Notes: a model not told the origin generated them from the sequence alone. DNA of 64,000 bases from Pseudoalteromonas luteoviolacea (GCF_001696455.1 NZ_MAUJ01000010.1:86717-150716); one strand, 5' to 3'; positions 30,045 through 39,107 are shown, numbered from the stretch's first letter. Translations and numbers: made by a program.

Positions 30045-31307
30045 CTAAAAGCGATATTCGCCACTCACTCGCCACAGTTGCTCAATCTGCCTTGTAGGGA
30101 AGTTGCCATCGGCACGATTAGCCACTTTGGTTTCTAAGTACTGGAATTCAGCACCGAGTCGCCAACTGTCGGTCAGGCGCCATTTTAGGGTTGTCGTAAT
30201 TGCCCCGCCATCACTTGCGTTGGGGTCGAATGTCCAGTGATCCAAGTCTTTTACTTGGAATTGCTCAATACGCCCACTAATACGGAATTTCTTCCAGCGA
30301 TGTGTTAACAACACAAACTGAGTATCGAAATCATTGTCCACTCCACGCGCTCTACCCATTGCAGTATTACCTGACATAGCCTGAGCAATTAAATGGGTTT
30401 GGCGAGTAATTTTGAATTTATATGCCAAGCTCCAAAACTTGGTATCCCACGCATATTGGCCGGTATCATAATTTACTATGGCAGGATCACCATTATTATC
30501 ATACCAATATGCTCTTAATGAATGACGGTTTTGATAGCTCCAGTGGGCACCAATATAGTAGCCAAAGCGCCCATCTATTTCTGTGAAAGGCTCTATTTGC
30601 CATGCTTGACCACTGAGTTGAGGTGACATAAACCCCGCTGTAGGGCGCAGCCTCAACGATTCATTAAATACGGATTGTCTATCATGTGAAGAAAAACCTC
30701 GCCAAGACAGCACGGCCCCGGTCGGGTCATTGCCTTTGTAAACACCGACAAACCATTGCCAATTATGATCACTGGGGGTTTTCAAGCGCTTGCCACTGCG
30801 CTTAAGACTGGCCTCCAGACCAAAAACCCTGAGCTCTTCACCCAGCCATGCATTCAACGCCGAATAATTATAATTGTAAGGTGAAGACCAACCAATATCT
30901 GGGTTTTCTAAAGACATTTTGGGGTAAAAGCCACCTACTCGTAACTGTGGCTGATAGGCGCCTTTACTGATTGGTTTGTACTGAGCATAAAGCTCTGTAA
31001 AGCCCACCTTGCTATCAGGGTCTGGCACATATTGAACAACACTGTGCGCCGACCAGCTGCTGCTCAAGTCAAAGCGAGAATCAAGTACAGCCCGACTTAA
31101 GTTCAAGCGATCGTCACCCGCACCAAATCGATTAACCGAAGCCCCTCGTTCATACCAAGAGGCATACTCACTGGCAGACTGCCAGCTTGCTTGTATAAAG
31201 CCTTTGTGTTGCGCGCTTTGTCCATAAACCAATGGGCTTGCACTCAGCGCACCGCTCAACAGACATGCCGACACGACTTGCGATCTATTCATAGTCGTCA
31301 AATTCAT
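30045..31307 (-). CDS. Outer-membrane beta-barrel protein, porin-like
   Basis: A 420-residue protein with a signal peptide (LLSGALSASPLVYGQ), alternating aromatic/polar strands and a C-terminal strand ending in Tyr-Arg-Phe, as expected of an outer-membrane barrel. The start at 31307 has AGGAAG about 10 bases upstream; MNRSQ at 31292 is a possible alternative. It overlaps the end of the cupredoxin-type gene, so the two are translated together. The transported solute is unknown. Confidence 0.75.
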   Translation of the reverse strand: MNLTTMNRSQVVSACLLSGALSASPLVYGQSAQHKGFIQASWQSASEYASWYERGASVNRFGAGDDRLNLSRAVLDSRFDLSSSWSAHSVVQYVPDPDSKVGFTELYAQYKPISKGAYQPQLRVGGFYPKMSLENPDIGWSSPYNYNYSALNAWLGEELRVFGLEASLKRSGKRLKTPSDHNWQWFVGVYKGNDPTGAVLSWRGFSSHDRQSVFNESLRLRPTAGFMSPQLSGQAWQIEPFTEIDGRFGYYIGAHWSYQNRHSLRAYWYDNNGDPAIVNYDTGQYAWDTKFWSLAYKFKITRQTHLIAQAMSGNTAMGRARGVDNDFDTQFVLLTHRWKKFRISGRIEQFQVKDLDHWTFDPNASDGGAITTTLKWRLTDSWRLGAEFQYLETKVANRADGNFPTRQIEQLWRVSGEYRF

Positions 31308-31992
31308 CTGAAAAATCTTCCTTTGGTTTGAACAACGACTGATTAAGTTGGTACGTCAGCGTTTGATTAGTTTTAAGCGTTGTCATTTTTATCGATTCTG
31401 GTTGGTCTAAGTCAGCAAACCCTTCATGCCAAACATGAATTGTCACGTCTTGCGCAACGGGCTTACTCAAAGAAACGTCAGCCACTCCTTTATCATTTGT
31501 GATCGCAAAATGGGTGGAATCCACAACCAAAATATAACCCAACATCCAATCATGGATGTTACACCCCAGCTCTACTACACCAGTATTGGCAAACGTGAGC
31601 GCTTGTGGGTTATCACGATATAGTTTGAATTCAAAAGGTTGTGCTGCAGAAAAGGAATAAACATGATGCAAAATTGAGTCATAATTTGGAAAAGACACCT
31701 GAGCCCCTTTCGGTACCACCAAAATATGTGGCGTAAACGCTCTATCTCGCTGCCCCATTTTGTAGTCCAGCTTGGTTATGGCACTTTGTTTGGTTAGCTG
31801 ACTGCTTTCAAACCATACAACTGCCTCATTCACCGGCTGGCCTTCCTCATCGGTCACCTTAACCGTGACAGCCTTGGCAGCCACACTGGTTGCCCCTAAC
31901 ACGGTGAATAAACTCACCCGTGCCAACGCCGATAACACTCGCCTTTTCCTGTTTCGCTTTGTTGGTATTTTTACTTGCTGTTGACGCTGCAT
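31285..31992 (-). CDS. Exported cupredoxin-like protein
   Basis: A 235-residue protein with a Lys/Arg-rich N-terminus and a signal peptide (LARVSLFTVLGATSVAAKA). An Ig-like TVKVTDEEGQPVNEAVVW segment leads into a plastocyanin-like fold. The candidate type-1 copper ligands are His in SILHHVYSF and the C-x2-H-x2-M set in GCNIHDWML. It resembles proteins annotated as methylamine-utilisation or plastocyanin-domain proteins. It overlaps the porin-like gene by 23 bases, suggesting a joint periplasm/outer-membrane role. Electron transfer or copper handling are the candidate functions. Confidence 0.75.
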   Translation of the reverse strand: MQRQQQVKIPTKRNRKRRVLSALARVSLFTVLGATSVAAKAVTVKVTDEEGQPVNEAVVWFESSQLTKQSAITKLDYKMGQRDRAFTPHILVVPKGAQVSFPNYDSILHHVYSFSAAQPFEFKLYRDNPQALTFANTGVVELGCNIHDWMLGYILVVDSTHFAITNDKGVADVSLSKPVAQDVTIHVWHEGFADLDQPESIKMTTLKTNQTLTYQLNQSLFKPKEDFSDEFDDYE

Positions 31993-32156
31993 ATAACGCT
32001 GTCCTTATCAGGCCTAGTTTTTCATTTGAGTATAGACCGGACGACGTAAATAATGCATTCATCGCATTTTAAATTTGAATACGTATGCAAGCCATTTAGA
32101 GCCTCTTGAATTGCCCTTAAGCTAGATGTAACTAATTGCACAAAGAGAATAAAAAA

Positions 32157-34217
32157 ATGCGTTACTCAAGCTCACTCAACCTTGTGGTTAGCCTGACCAC
32201 GGGGCTTTTCGCGCTTAACATGACTGCCCATGCAGCCAGTTTCAGCGTTCAATCACCGGATAAGCAACTGACCTTCACAATCAGTGATGATCATACTCAG
32301 CCTAAGTACCAAGTAGCTTTTCAAGGCCAGACGATTATAAATCCATCGTCATTGGGGTTCGATTTTGCCCGCGCGCCATCCATGCGCGACAATATGTATA
32401 TCAGCCATACCGAGCGGGCCAGCCGAAACAGTACTTGGCAACAACCTTGGGGTGAAGCCAGAGAAATTACCGATCATCACAACGAACTACTGGTCACCTT
32501 TGCAGATAAAACCACCAAAGCGACTCAGTACCGTGTTCGTATTCGTGTCTTTGATGATGGATTGGGGTTCCGCTACGAAGTCAATCAAGATGGCGCTCGA
32601 TATATTACGCGTGAACTTACTGAGTTTAGCATTACGGACAGTGACCAAAGCCAAGCTTGGTGGATCCCTGCTAGAGGCTGGAACCGCTACGAGTACACTT
32701 ACAATACCACCTCATTGCATAAAGCTGCGCACGTACATACACCGTTTACTTTTAAAAATAATCAGGGTGTACATATGAGTATTCACGAGGCGGCACTTGT
32801 GGACTATGCCGGTATGACATTAAACCAGCGCAGGCCGGGCACCTTCGTCAGCGACTTAACGCCTTGGTCTGATGGCATCGCAGTTAAAACCAACGGTCAG
32901 TTTAAAACACCTTGGCGTACCCTTCAGGTAGGCGATCAAGCCACGGATTTGCTCAACTCTCATCTTATTCTCAACCTGAACGAACCGAATAAACTGGGTG
33001 ATGTATCTTGGGTTCAACCAGGAAAGTACACGGGCATTTGGTGGGGCATGCATATCGGCAAGCATACTTGGGGCAGTGGTAAAAAGCATGGCGCAACCAC
33101 AGAGCGCACTAAAAGATACCTCAGCTTTGCCGCAGAACATGGCTTTGACGGTGTGTTAGTTGAAGGCTGGAATGTCGGCTGGGATGGCGATTGGTTTTTC
33201 AATGGCGATGTATTCAGTTTTACCCAAGCCTACCCTGATTTCGACATTGATGCCATTAAGGCACATGCGGACAAAGTGGGCGCACGCCTGATTGGCCACC
33301 ATGAAACATCTGGTAATGTCAGTAACTATCGAAAGCAAATGGATGAAGCCTTTAAACTGTATGAACAGGCTGGAGTCACACAGGTAAAAACAGGCTATGT
33401 TGCAGATGGAGGCAATATCAAACGCATTGACGAACGTGGCCATGCAAGGTTCGAGTGGCATGACGGACAGTTTATGGTGAATGAATATTTGGACAACATC
33501 AAACTCGCTGCAAAGTATAAAATTAGTATTAACACCCATGAGCCAATCAAGGATACCGGCCTGCGCCGTACTTATCCGAACTGGCTTACCCGTGAAGGTG
33601 CAAGAGGCCAAGAGTTCAATGCTTGGGGCACTCCGCCGAATCCACCCGAACACACCCCCATGCTCGCCTTTACGCGCATGCTAGCCGGTCCGATGGATTT
33701 TACACCGGGTATTTTTGATATGGGTTTCAATGGGCTTGGTGATAAAACCAATAGACCGCAAACAACGCTGGCCAAACAGCTTGCCCTTTATGTTGTGCTA
33801 TATAGCCCTGTTCAAATGGCCGCTGATTTACCTGAAAATTATCTAGCAAGGCCAGATGCATTTCAGTTTATTAAAGATGTGCCCGCAGACTGGGAGCACA
33901 GTATCGCACTGGCTGGAGAGGTCGGAGACTACGTTGTATTTGCTCGTAAAGAACGTGCACGCGGAAAATACGCAGGCAACGATTGGTATTTAGGCGCAAT
34001 TACCGATGAGCAGGCGCGCAAGTTGACTGTCGAGTTGGACTTTTTGTCACCTGGCCAACGCTATGAAGCACAAATCTATCAAGATGGTGACAACGCCAAC
34101 TGGCAACAAAACCCGTATGCACTGACCGTTAAAAAGCATATAGTGACACACAAAGACACACTGTCCCTCAACTTAGCGACCAGTGGCGGAACCGCTATCC
34201 GCTTCAAAGCACTATAG
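32157..34217 (+). CDS. GH97 family glycoside hydrolase
   Basis: About 686 residues with a signal peptide (LTTGLFALNMTAHAA). GH97 features are clear: the N-terminal beta-sandwich, a barrel with GFDGVLVEGWNVGWDGDW, then NTHEPIK and REGARGQE, which contain the conserved glutamates. The family includes alpha-glucosidases (SusB type) and alpha-galactosidases. It should act in the periplasm or outside on alpha-linked sugars. ATG 32157 is favoured over an upstream TTG because of the signal peptide and the AAAGAGAA upstream. A terminator follows directly. Confidence 0.93.
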   Translation: MRYSSSLNLVVSLTTGLFALNMTAHAASFSVQSPDKQLTFTISDDHTQPKYQVAFQGQTIINPSSLGFDFARAPSMRDNMYISHTERASRNSTWQQPWGEAREITDHHNELLVTFADKTTKATQYRVRIRVFDDGLGFRYEVNQDGARYITRELTEFSITDSDQSQAWWIPARGWNRYEYTYNTTSLHKAAHVHTPFTFKNNQGVHMSIHEAALVDYAGMTLNQRRPGTFVSDLTPWSDGIAVKTNGQFKTPWRTLQVGDQATDLLNSHLILNLNEPNKLGDVSWVQPGKYTGIWWGMHIGKHTWGSGKKHGATTERTKRYLSFAAEHGFDGVLVEGWNVGWDGDWFFNGDVFSFTQAYPDFDIDAIKAHADKVGARLIGHHETSGNVSNYRKQMDEAFKLYEQAGVTQVKTGYVADGGNIKRIDERGHARFEWHDGQFMVNEYLDNIKLAAKYKISINTHEPIKDTGLRRTYPNWLTREGARGQEFNAWGTPPNPPEHTPMLAFTRMLAGPMDFTPGIFDMGFNGLGDKTNRPQTTLAKQLALYVVLYSPVQMAADLPENYLARPDAFQFIKDVPADWEHSIALAGEVGDYVVFARKERARGKYAGNDWYLGAITDEQARKLTVELDFLSPGQRYEAQIYQDGDNANWQQNPYALTVKKHIVTHKDTLSLNLATSGGTAIRFKAL

Positions 34218-34230
34218 ATTTCACTCACAG

Positions 34231-34260
34231 AAAAGGCGTCTAATAACACGCCTTTTCTTT
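34231..34260 (+). terminator. Terminator after the GH97 gene
   Basis: The stem AAAAGGCGT (34231-34239) / ACGCCTTTT (34248-34256) has an 8-base loop and is followed by CTTT. It is 14 bases past the stop. The next 280 bases are A+T-rich and hold the promoter region of the following regulator. Confidence 0.85.
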
Positions 34261-34542
34261 ACAAACTCTCCGTTACGAACTAAACCTATTTGGGTAGTCC
34301 CTCACCACCTCACCATCGAAATAACCACTTAATTACACGTTAAATTAACCTTCGCGTAATAATATGTAATTAATAGTTCGTAAGTTACCCCGATTGAAAA
34401 CGAGAAAAATTACTTAAGTTGTATCCACAGCCTTAAATCACCTTGTTTGTAAATTTCCAAATGTGTAAAAAGCAAAATATTGTGTTTTTTACTTAGAAAG
34501 GATTTTCGCTAGACAAAAGTTAATATTGCTTTGGAGTCAACG

Positions 34543-36033
34543 ATGAATGAATCAACATTAAGCGCTATCTCACCATCAGATGCGATAGAAAACCAATTAC
34601 CCCTCACTCAATCACTTACTCGCTATCTTAATGCGAGATGTCCAGAACACACCCTGCGACAGCTTTCTTTAGAAGTGGAAGACAAAACGCAACAGCTAAA
34701 AACACACATTGTGTTTAATCAAGAAAACAATTCTGTAAGCAACAACCAGCAGAGTTATCCCATTGTATATCAGAGAAAACGTATTGGGGCTTTAAATCTA
34801 CTCACCAAAAGTAGCCTGCCTCGTCCGACACAATCAGAACTCACACAGCTTTCAAGCCAAATAGGTATACTGGTTAAACGCAATGCAATTCAGACACTAT
34901 CTCGCAGGTACCTTGGCAAAAAAGCGTCACTGCAAGGCTATAGTGATCAAATATTAAATTTGGAAAAAACCATTGAGCGGATAGCCGCTAAGTTATGTCC
35001 AGTCTATATCCAAGCTGAGTCAGGCAGTGAAGTCATTGATGTCGCCTGCTCGATCCACTTTAGTAGTTACGCAAAACACCATCCATTTTACGAAATTGAC
35101 TGTGCCAGCTGCGACGAGGACGATTTTGCCAAAAAACTACACCACGTAAATAAAACGATGAATCAGGGGTGTATTTTTTTCAGCCATATTGATGCGCTAT
35201 CTTTAACACAGCAAAAGTATCTACTCGAACAACTCACCACACAAAGTAGAAACAGTGCGAGCTATACCAGCAAAATTGACTTGCAGCGTATTCGCATCAT
35301 TAGTGCCAGTGAATCTGACATCCAAACACTCGTTGACCAAGCACGGTTTCTGCCGAGTCTGTGGCAAAAATTAAACTTTTTCAGTTTGCAGATCCCACCA
35401 TTGCGTGAACGACCTGATGATATTTATACACTGGTCGATCAGCTCTCCGAAGTCTACCAGCTTTCACCTCAACAGCAGTTAACTGAACAAGCGAAATCGG
35501 TTTTAAAAAACTACCGTTGGCCTAACAACATTGCCGAGCTGGAAAAAGTATTACTGCGTACTTTTACGTTGGCGCAAGAGAATGACATCAGCGAACACAC
35601 CTTAGTTAATATTTACCCTGAGCTTGCAAATACAAACGCATTTACGCAAAATCCACAAAATTGTGTGGAATATTTGCTGGCTGGTGATTTAACACCGTTT
35701 AACAAATACCACCCCAGCTTGCAAAAGGCGCTGTCCTATATTCTAGAGCACTGGCAACGCGATATCTCTCTTAAAGAGTTGGCCGCCAATGCCTATGTTA
35801 GCTCGTCACACCTGTCTTACTTATTCAAACGCGCTTTACAGCGCAGTTTCAAACAAATTCTCGCGGAACTTAGGATCCGCAAAGCTTGCCAATTAATAGA
35901 ACACAATCCAAACCTACGTATCACTGACTTGTGTATGGAAGTTGGATTTGGCGACCTCAGTCACTTCGAGAAAATCTTCCGTCGCTACACACAAATGTCT
36001 CCTCGCGAATATAAAAAGCGTCAGCAACCGTAA
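34543..36033 (+). CDS. R-body locus regulator: degenerate NtrC-like ATPase fused to AraC HTH
   Basis: About 496 residues. The first 130 or so resemble a sensory (GAF-like) region. The middle part aligns with NtrC-type AAA+ domains (IHFSSYAKHHPFYEIDCAS, GCIFFSHIDAL, FSLQIPPLRERPDDIY, LKNYRWPNNIAELEKVL). The Walker A loop is lost (AESGSEVID) and no GAFTGA loop is seen, so it should not activate sigma-54. The C-terminus is an AraC/XylS DNA-binding domain (ISLKELAANAYVSSSHLSYLF; MEVGFGDLSHFEKIFRR) in place of Fis. ATG 34543 has GGAG seven bases upstream. It sits directly before ten reb-type genes and is their likely regulator. Confidence 0.85.
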   Translation: MNESTLSAISPSDAIENQLPLTQSLTRYLNARCPEHTLRQLSLEVEDKTQQLKTHIVFNQENNSVSNNQQSYPIVYQRKRIGALNLLTKSSLPRPTQSELTQLSSQIGILVKRNAIQTLSRRYLGKKASLQGYSDQILNLEKTIERIAAKLCPVYIQAESGSEVIDVACSIHFSSYAKHHPFYEIDCASCDEDDFAKKLHHVNKTMNQGCIFFSHIDALSLTQQKYLLEQLTTQSRNSASYTSKIDLQRIRIISASESDIQTLVDQARFLPSLWQKLNFFSLQIPPLRERPDDIYTLVDQLSEVYQLSPQQQLTEQAKSVLKNYRWPNNIAELEKVLLRTFTLAQENDISEHTLVNIYPELANTNAFTQNPQNCVEYLLAGDLTPFNKYHPSLQKALSYILEHWQRDISLKELAANAYVSSSHLSYLFKRALQRSFKQILAELRIRKACQLIEHNPNLRITDLCMEVGFGDLSHFEKIFRRYTQMSPREYKKRQQP

Positions 36034-36127
36034 CTGCCAAATTTACCCCTACTTTTCAATATATTGAGCCGATTAATTACGACGGTAAATACCTAAACTG
36101 GCTGTATTGAAAACGACGGGTAACAAC

Positions 36128-36346
36128 ATGGCAGATATAGAAGCACTAAAGCAACTGAACGAATTGGTAGCGCAGCAAGCACCAGGTCTCTCACGGGATA
36201 TGTTATTGCAAGCTACCGCGCAGTCTTTAGGTAACTCTGCTCATAATGCCACGCTCGCACAAAATCAGCACAACGCCATTATTAAGACCAATACGGCACT
36301 GGCAAGTGAGATGTTGCTGAGTATGGGCCCGAAAGCGTCGAAATAG
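36128..36346 (+). CDS. RebB-like R-body protein, short variant
   Basis: A 72-residue protein, first of the reb block. Its core LQATAQSLGNSAHNATLAQNQ matches the middle of RebB-family proteins, but the N-terminal TDSVTQVNTKV part is missing or diverged. I chose ATG 36128 (MADIEAL); the frame is open to a TTG at 36107. Probably a minor R-body component or assembly factor. Confidence 0.7.
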   Translation: MADIEALKQLNELVAQQAPGLSRDMLLQATAQSLGNSAHNATLAQNQHNAIIKTNTALASEMLLSMGPKASK

Positions 36347-36419
36347 TTTTTTGCCAGCGGTTTTGGCTAAAACGTACGGTCTTTGAAGACCAATAACTAA
36401 CCAATAGAAGGAAAACACT

Positions 36420-36704
36420 ATGGCAGCAGCACCAAGTGCGGCAGGTGGTGTAAACGGCCAAGTGACAGACTCTGTCACTCAGGTAAACACCAGTGTCACA
36501 GGTTCAACACCTGCATCAAGTACGGGCAACCTACTACTGTCAACAAGTCATGCATTAGGCACCGCAGCACTCAATGCAACGACAGGTAACCAGCAAGCAG
36601 GTATTACGATGCAGGCGGCGACAGTTCAAGGCATTAACTCACTCATGTCAACAGGCACAGCCGTTGTTGGGCGTGGAAGTTCAGAAATTCTTAGCAAAGG
36701 CTAA
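36420..36704 (+). CDS. RebB-family R-body protein
   Basis: A 94-residue member of the RebB family: VTDSVTQVNTSVTG, LLLSTSHALGTAALNAT, then QQAGITMQAATVQGINSL. RebB-type proteins polymerise into the R-body ribbon. It has a Gly/Ala/Pro-rich start. AAGGAAAA precedes the ATG. Compared with the two copies that follow, the Val-Gly-Glu-Thr-Pro segment is altered to Thr-Gly-Ser-Thr-Pro. Confidence 0.85.
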   Translation: MAAAPSAAGGVNGQVTDSVTQVNTSVTGSTPASSTGNLLLSTSHALGTAALNATTGNQQAGITMQAATVQGINSLMSTGTAVVGRGSSEILSKG

Positions 36705-36742
36705 TTCAGCCAATTAATTAACTATTTAACGAGGAAAATATC

Positions 36743-37009
36743 ATGGCAGATACAGTAAACGCAGCAATCACAGATTCAGTTACTCAAGTAAACACTAAAG
36801 TTGTTGGCGAAACACCAGCAATGGCAATGGGCAACCTATTAATGTCTACAAGCCAAGCATTGAGTAACGCTGCGCACAACGCGACTTCAGCGCAACAACA
36901 AGCACAAATCACAATGCAAGCTGCAACTGTACAAGGTGTTAACTCACTGATGTCTATCGGTAGCTCAGTGGTTGGCCGCAGTGCTGAAGGCATCATCGAG
37001 AAAGGCTAA
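36743..37009 (+). CDS. RebB-family R-body protein
   Basis: 88 residues with the complete family pattern: TDSVTQVNTKVVGETPAMAM, then GNLLMSTSQAL, NAAHNATSAQQQAQITMQAA and TVQGVNSLMSIGSSVVGRS. It is the nearest relative of the next gene; most differences are conservative. Likely a main structural subunit of the ribbon. GAGGAAAA precedes the ATG. Confidence 0.9.
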   Translation: MADTVNAAITDSVTQVNTKVVGETPAMAMGNLLMSTSQALSNAAHNATSAQQQAQITMQAATVQGVNSLMSIGSSVVGRSAEGIIEKG

Positions 37010-37062
37010 TCGCTGACTCGCTAAATGCACATCCACTTAATCAAAATTAACAGGAGTCAATC

Positions 37063-37332
37063 ATGGCAGATACAGTTAATGCACAGGTTACAGATTCAGT
37101 TACGCAAGTGAATACCAAAGTTGTTGGTGAAACACCTGCAATGGCAATGGGTAACCTACTCATGTCTACCAGCCAAGCATTAGGTACCGCAGCGCACAAT
37201 GCAACAGCTGCACAACAACAAGCAGCCATCACAATGCAAGCAGCTACCGTACAAGGTGTTAACTCACTGATGTCTATCGGTACTTCAGTCATTGGTCGCA
37301 GTGCTGAAGACATCATAGAGCCTGATGCTTAA
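37063..37332 (+). CDS. RebB-family R-body protein
   Basis: 89 residues and nearly identical to the preceding copy over most of its length (MADTVNAQVTDSVTQVNTKV; AMAMGNLLMSTSQAL), so a recent tandem duplicate. It ends in an acidic EDIIEPDA tail. AGGAG precedes the ATG. An intrinsic terminator follows, so it closes the first transcription block. Confidence 0.9.
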   Translation: MADTVNAQVTDSVTQVNTKVVGETPAMAMGNLLMSTSQALGTAAHNATAAQQQAAITMQAATVQGVNSLMSIGTSVIGRSAEDIIEPDA

Positions 37333-37380
37333 TCGGAATTGGATTTGTTGATTAAAGGATACTGATCCACTATCCCAACC

Positions 37381-37418
37381 AAGCTCTTAGTGATTGAATC
37401 ACCGCTAAGAGCTTTTTA
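37381..37418 (+). terminator. Terminator after the first reb block
   Basis: A perfect stem AAGCTCTTAG (37381-37390) / CTAAGAGCTT (37405-37414) with a 14-base loop, continuing into TTT. It separates the first four reb genes from the rest. Confidence 0.75.
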
Positions 37419-37434
37419 CTGTTTGGAGTTACAT

Positions 37435-37731
37435 ATGGAAAACCTCAATAGTGCACCTGATGCCGCTGAGTCTGCGGTACAAAGTGCGCAGCAATCAATT
37501 GCTCAATCCACCGCATTGGCTCTCTCGGATGCAACCGATAACTTACGTAACCTCAATACTTTGAGTACTACTGCAATTGGCGTCGCACTGTCTCAATACA
37601 TAGAAACTGGCGATGATAAGTTTTCAAAAATCATTGAAGATGCACAATCAATAGTGAGTCGCGGCGCGGATAACTTCAGTGCCGTTGGAGAAAAAATTGC
37701 CACTGTCCTACATGAAAATCAAGACGAATAG
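37435..37731 (+). CDS. Reb-locus protein, type B
   Basis: 98 residues. The core STALALSDATDNLRNLNTL plus TTAIGVALSQYIETGD is shared closely with the last gene of the locus (39108-39380) and only distantly with the RebB copies. ATG 37435 is chosen for GGAG seven bases upstream. It is probably an R-body structural or assembly protein of a second subfamily. Confidence 0.75.
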   Translation: MENLNSAPDAAESAVQSAQQSIAQSTALALSDATDNLRNLNTLSTTAIGVALSQYIETGDDKFSKIIEDAQSIVSRGADNFSAVGEKIATVLHENQDE

Positions 37732-37736
37732 CCACG

Positions 37737-37754
37737 TTGGGGGCACGCCCCCAA
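37737..37754 (+). terminator. Strong hairpin within the reb locus
   Basis: TTGGGGG (37737-37743) pairs with CCCCCAA (37748-37754) across a 4-base loop, directly after a reb gene stop. No T run follows, so it may limit rather than end transcription, or protect the upstream mRNA. Confidence 0.5.
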
Positions 37755-37882
37755 AATCCTAAAAAAGCCCGAATCAAATCTAGCTTTACCCGATTTTTAA
37801 ACGGTCAATCTTCGTATTCTAGTTGCAATTACTGCTCAGTTGTTGAGCGACTAACCAGTTTGAATTTAACGAGGACTAAATC

Positions 37883-38263
37883 ATGAGTGAGCAAGACAAA
37901 GACAGCGTGCCATTTTCGCAACAAGCGACGAGTATGACTGAAACTACTTTAGCGGAGACACTCGGGCTATCAATGCATAATGCCGTTACCAGTCAACAGC
38001 ACGCCCAAATGACCACCGCGGCTTCAATTACCAATGCCTGCGCCAGATTGCTAAAAACGCCTAATCCAACCCAGGCAACTGAAAAAGACAAAGAAAAACC
38101 ACAAGACACGGCCGATGAAGCCATGGTAGCAGAACCCGCAGAGCCTGAACCAAACAAAAAAGAGAAAAAACCCCGTTTCAATCTCTTTCGCTTTGGTAAG
38201 AACAAGCAAACGGCACCAAAAGAAGAACCAACCAAGCCCGATGAACCAACTGATACGGAGTAA
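37883..38263 (+). CDS. Reb-locus protein, type C, with charged C-terminal tail
   Basis: 126 residues. The first half (TLAETLGLSMHNAVTSQQHA, then QMTTAASITNACARLL) is Reb-like and matches the short gene at 38922. The second half is a Lys/Pro/Glu-rich low-complexity tail containing a basic aromatic patch (RFNLFRFGK). The tail could anchor to membrane or nucleic acid. GAGGA precedes the ATG. It lies five bases before the next gene. Confidence 0.7.
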   Translation: MSEQDKDSVPFSQQATSMTETTLAETLGLSMHNAVTSQQHAQMTTAASITNACARLLKTPNPTQATEKDKEKPQDTADEAMVAEPAEPEPNKKEKKPRFNLFRFGKNKQTAPKEEPTKPDEPTDTE

Positions 38264-38268
38264 ATACA

Positions 38269-38511
38269 ATGACTTCACTTGCCAAATACAGCGCACTTTA
38301 CGAAGAGCATATGGCGCAGATCCAAGCCCTCTCTGAAAAGCAAGAACAAGAAGTAGCAGACTTACTGGCAGAAAATGATCAAAGACTAGCGTCTTTAGCG
38401 CCATTTTCTGACGCGCAGAGTGTTAATCAAGAAGTCACCAAGCAGTTAGAAGCCGTCGAGGAACAGATCAACGACGCACTCGATGAAATTAATAGCCAGC
38501 TTATTGGCTAG
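38269..38511 (+). CDS. Small coiled-coil protein in the reb locus
   Basis: An 80-residue acidic, strongly helical protein (SEKQEQEVADLLAENDQRL; KQLEAVEEQINDALDEINSQ) without Reb motifs. GGAG precedes the ATG. Tight spacing to the type C gene suggests a joint role, perhaps a chaperone or scaffold in ribbon assembly. No family was recognised. Confidence 0.7.
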   Translation: MTSLAKYSALYEEHMAQIQALSEKQEQEVADLLAENDQRLASLAPFSDAQSVNQEVTKQLEAVEEQINDALDEINSQLIG

Positions 38512-38545
38512 TTCGACCATACATTAAACTGAAAAGGAAATAGCA

Positions 38546-38827
38546 ATGGCTAAAGATCCAGCTGTAAACAAACAAATTACCGACTCTATCACCCAAGTAA
38601 ATACCAAGGTACTTGCAGATAATCCCGCAATGGCCATGGGAAACCTCTACGCTTCAATGGGAGCAGCCCTGTCAAATGCAGGTCACAACGCAGCTAATGC
38701 GCAGCAACAAGCCGCGATCACGGTACAGGCCGCGACAATCCAAGGCGTCAACGCTTTAGGGGCGGTCGGCAGCGCGGTACTTGGACGCGCGGCATCTGCC
38801 ATCACTGAAAAAGATGATGGTCAATAG
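38546..38827 (+). CDS. RebB-family R-body protein
   Basis: 93 residues, another full RebB-type copy: ITDSITQVNTKVLADNPAMA, then MGNLYASMGAALSNAGHNAA, AQQQAAITVQAATIQGVNAL and a GRAASAI end. It is more diverged than the tandem pair at 36743-37332, so an older duplicate or a distinct subunit. AAGGAAA precedes the ATG, and a terminator hairpin follows. Confidence 0.9.
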   Translation: MAKDPAVNKQITDSITQVNTKVLADNPAMAMGNLYASMGAALSNAGHNAANAQQQAAITVQAATIQGVNALGAVGSAVLGRAASAITEKDDGQ

Positions 38828-38840
38828 GTAACCTATAGTG

Positions 38841-38864
38841 CAGAGGCGATCCTCGCCTCTGTTT
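38841..38864 (+). terminator. Terminator after the fourth full-length RebB copy
   Basis: Stem CAGAGGCGA (38841-38849) / TCGCCTCTG (38853-38861), 3-base loop, followed by TTTG. Confidence 0.7.
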
Positions 38865-38921
38865 GAGCATTTGTTTTCCACTTAATTGACAATTTGCGTT
38901 ATTTTTAAGAGGTCAAAAACT

Positions 38922-39098
38922 ATGTCCGACAAAAATGGACCCAGTGTCGAAGAAATCATCTCACAGTTGAGTGATTCTGCACTTGCTGACACCGTGGGGT
39001 TAATGATGCAGAACGCGGTGACTGCGCAGCAAAGTGCGCAAACTTATACATCAGCGTCCGTCTCTTCCGCCTGTGCTCTGATCCTCGCACAAGGTTGA
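38922..39098 (+). CDS. Reb-locus protein, type C, short
   Basis: 58 residues. SALADTVGLMMQNAVTAQQS, then AQTYTSASVSSACALIL, matches the first half of the 126-residue type C protein but has no charged tail. AGAGG precedes ATG 38922; the frame is open further upstream, but without a site. It is nine bases before the last gene. Confidence 0.7.
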   Translation: MSDKNGPSVEEIISQLSDSALADTVGLMMQNAVTAQQSAQTYTSASVSSACALILAQG

Positions 39099-39107
39099 TA
39101 AATTACC

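Noticed and set aside
36034..36127. Sigma-54 promoter before the reb genes
   Set aside because: No GG-N10-GC element was seen, and the regulator's ATPase domain appears degenerate.
36784..38404. Antisense ORFs opposite the reb genes
   Set aside because: They arise because the reb genes use few codons that give antisense stops; their Cys/Val-rich products mirror the plus-strand repeats and no ribosome sites are present.
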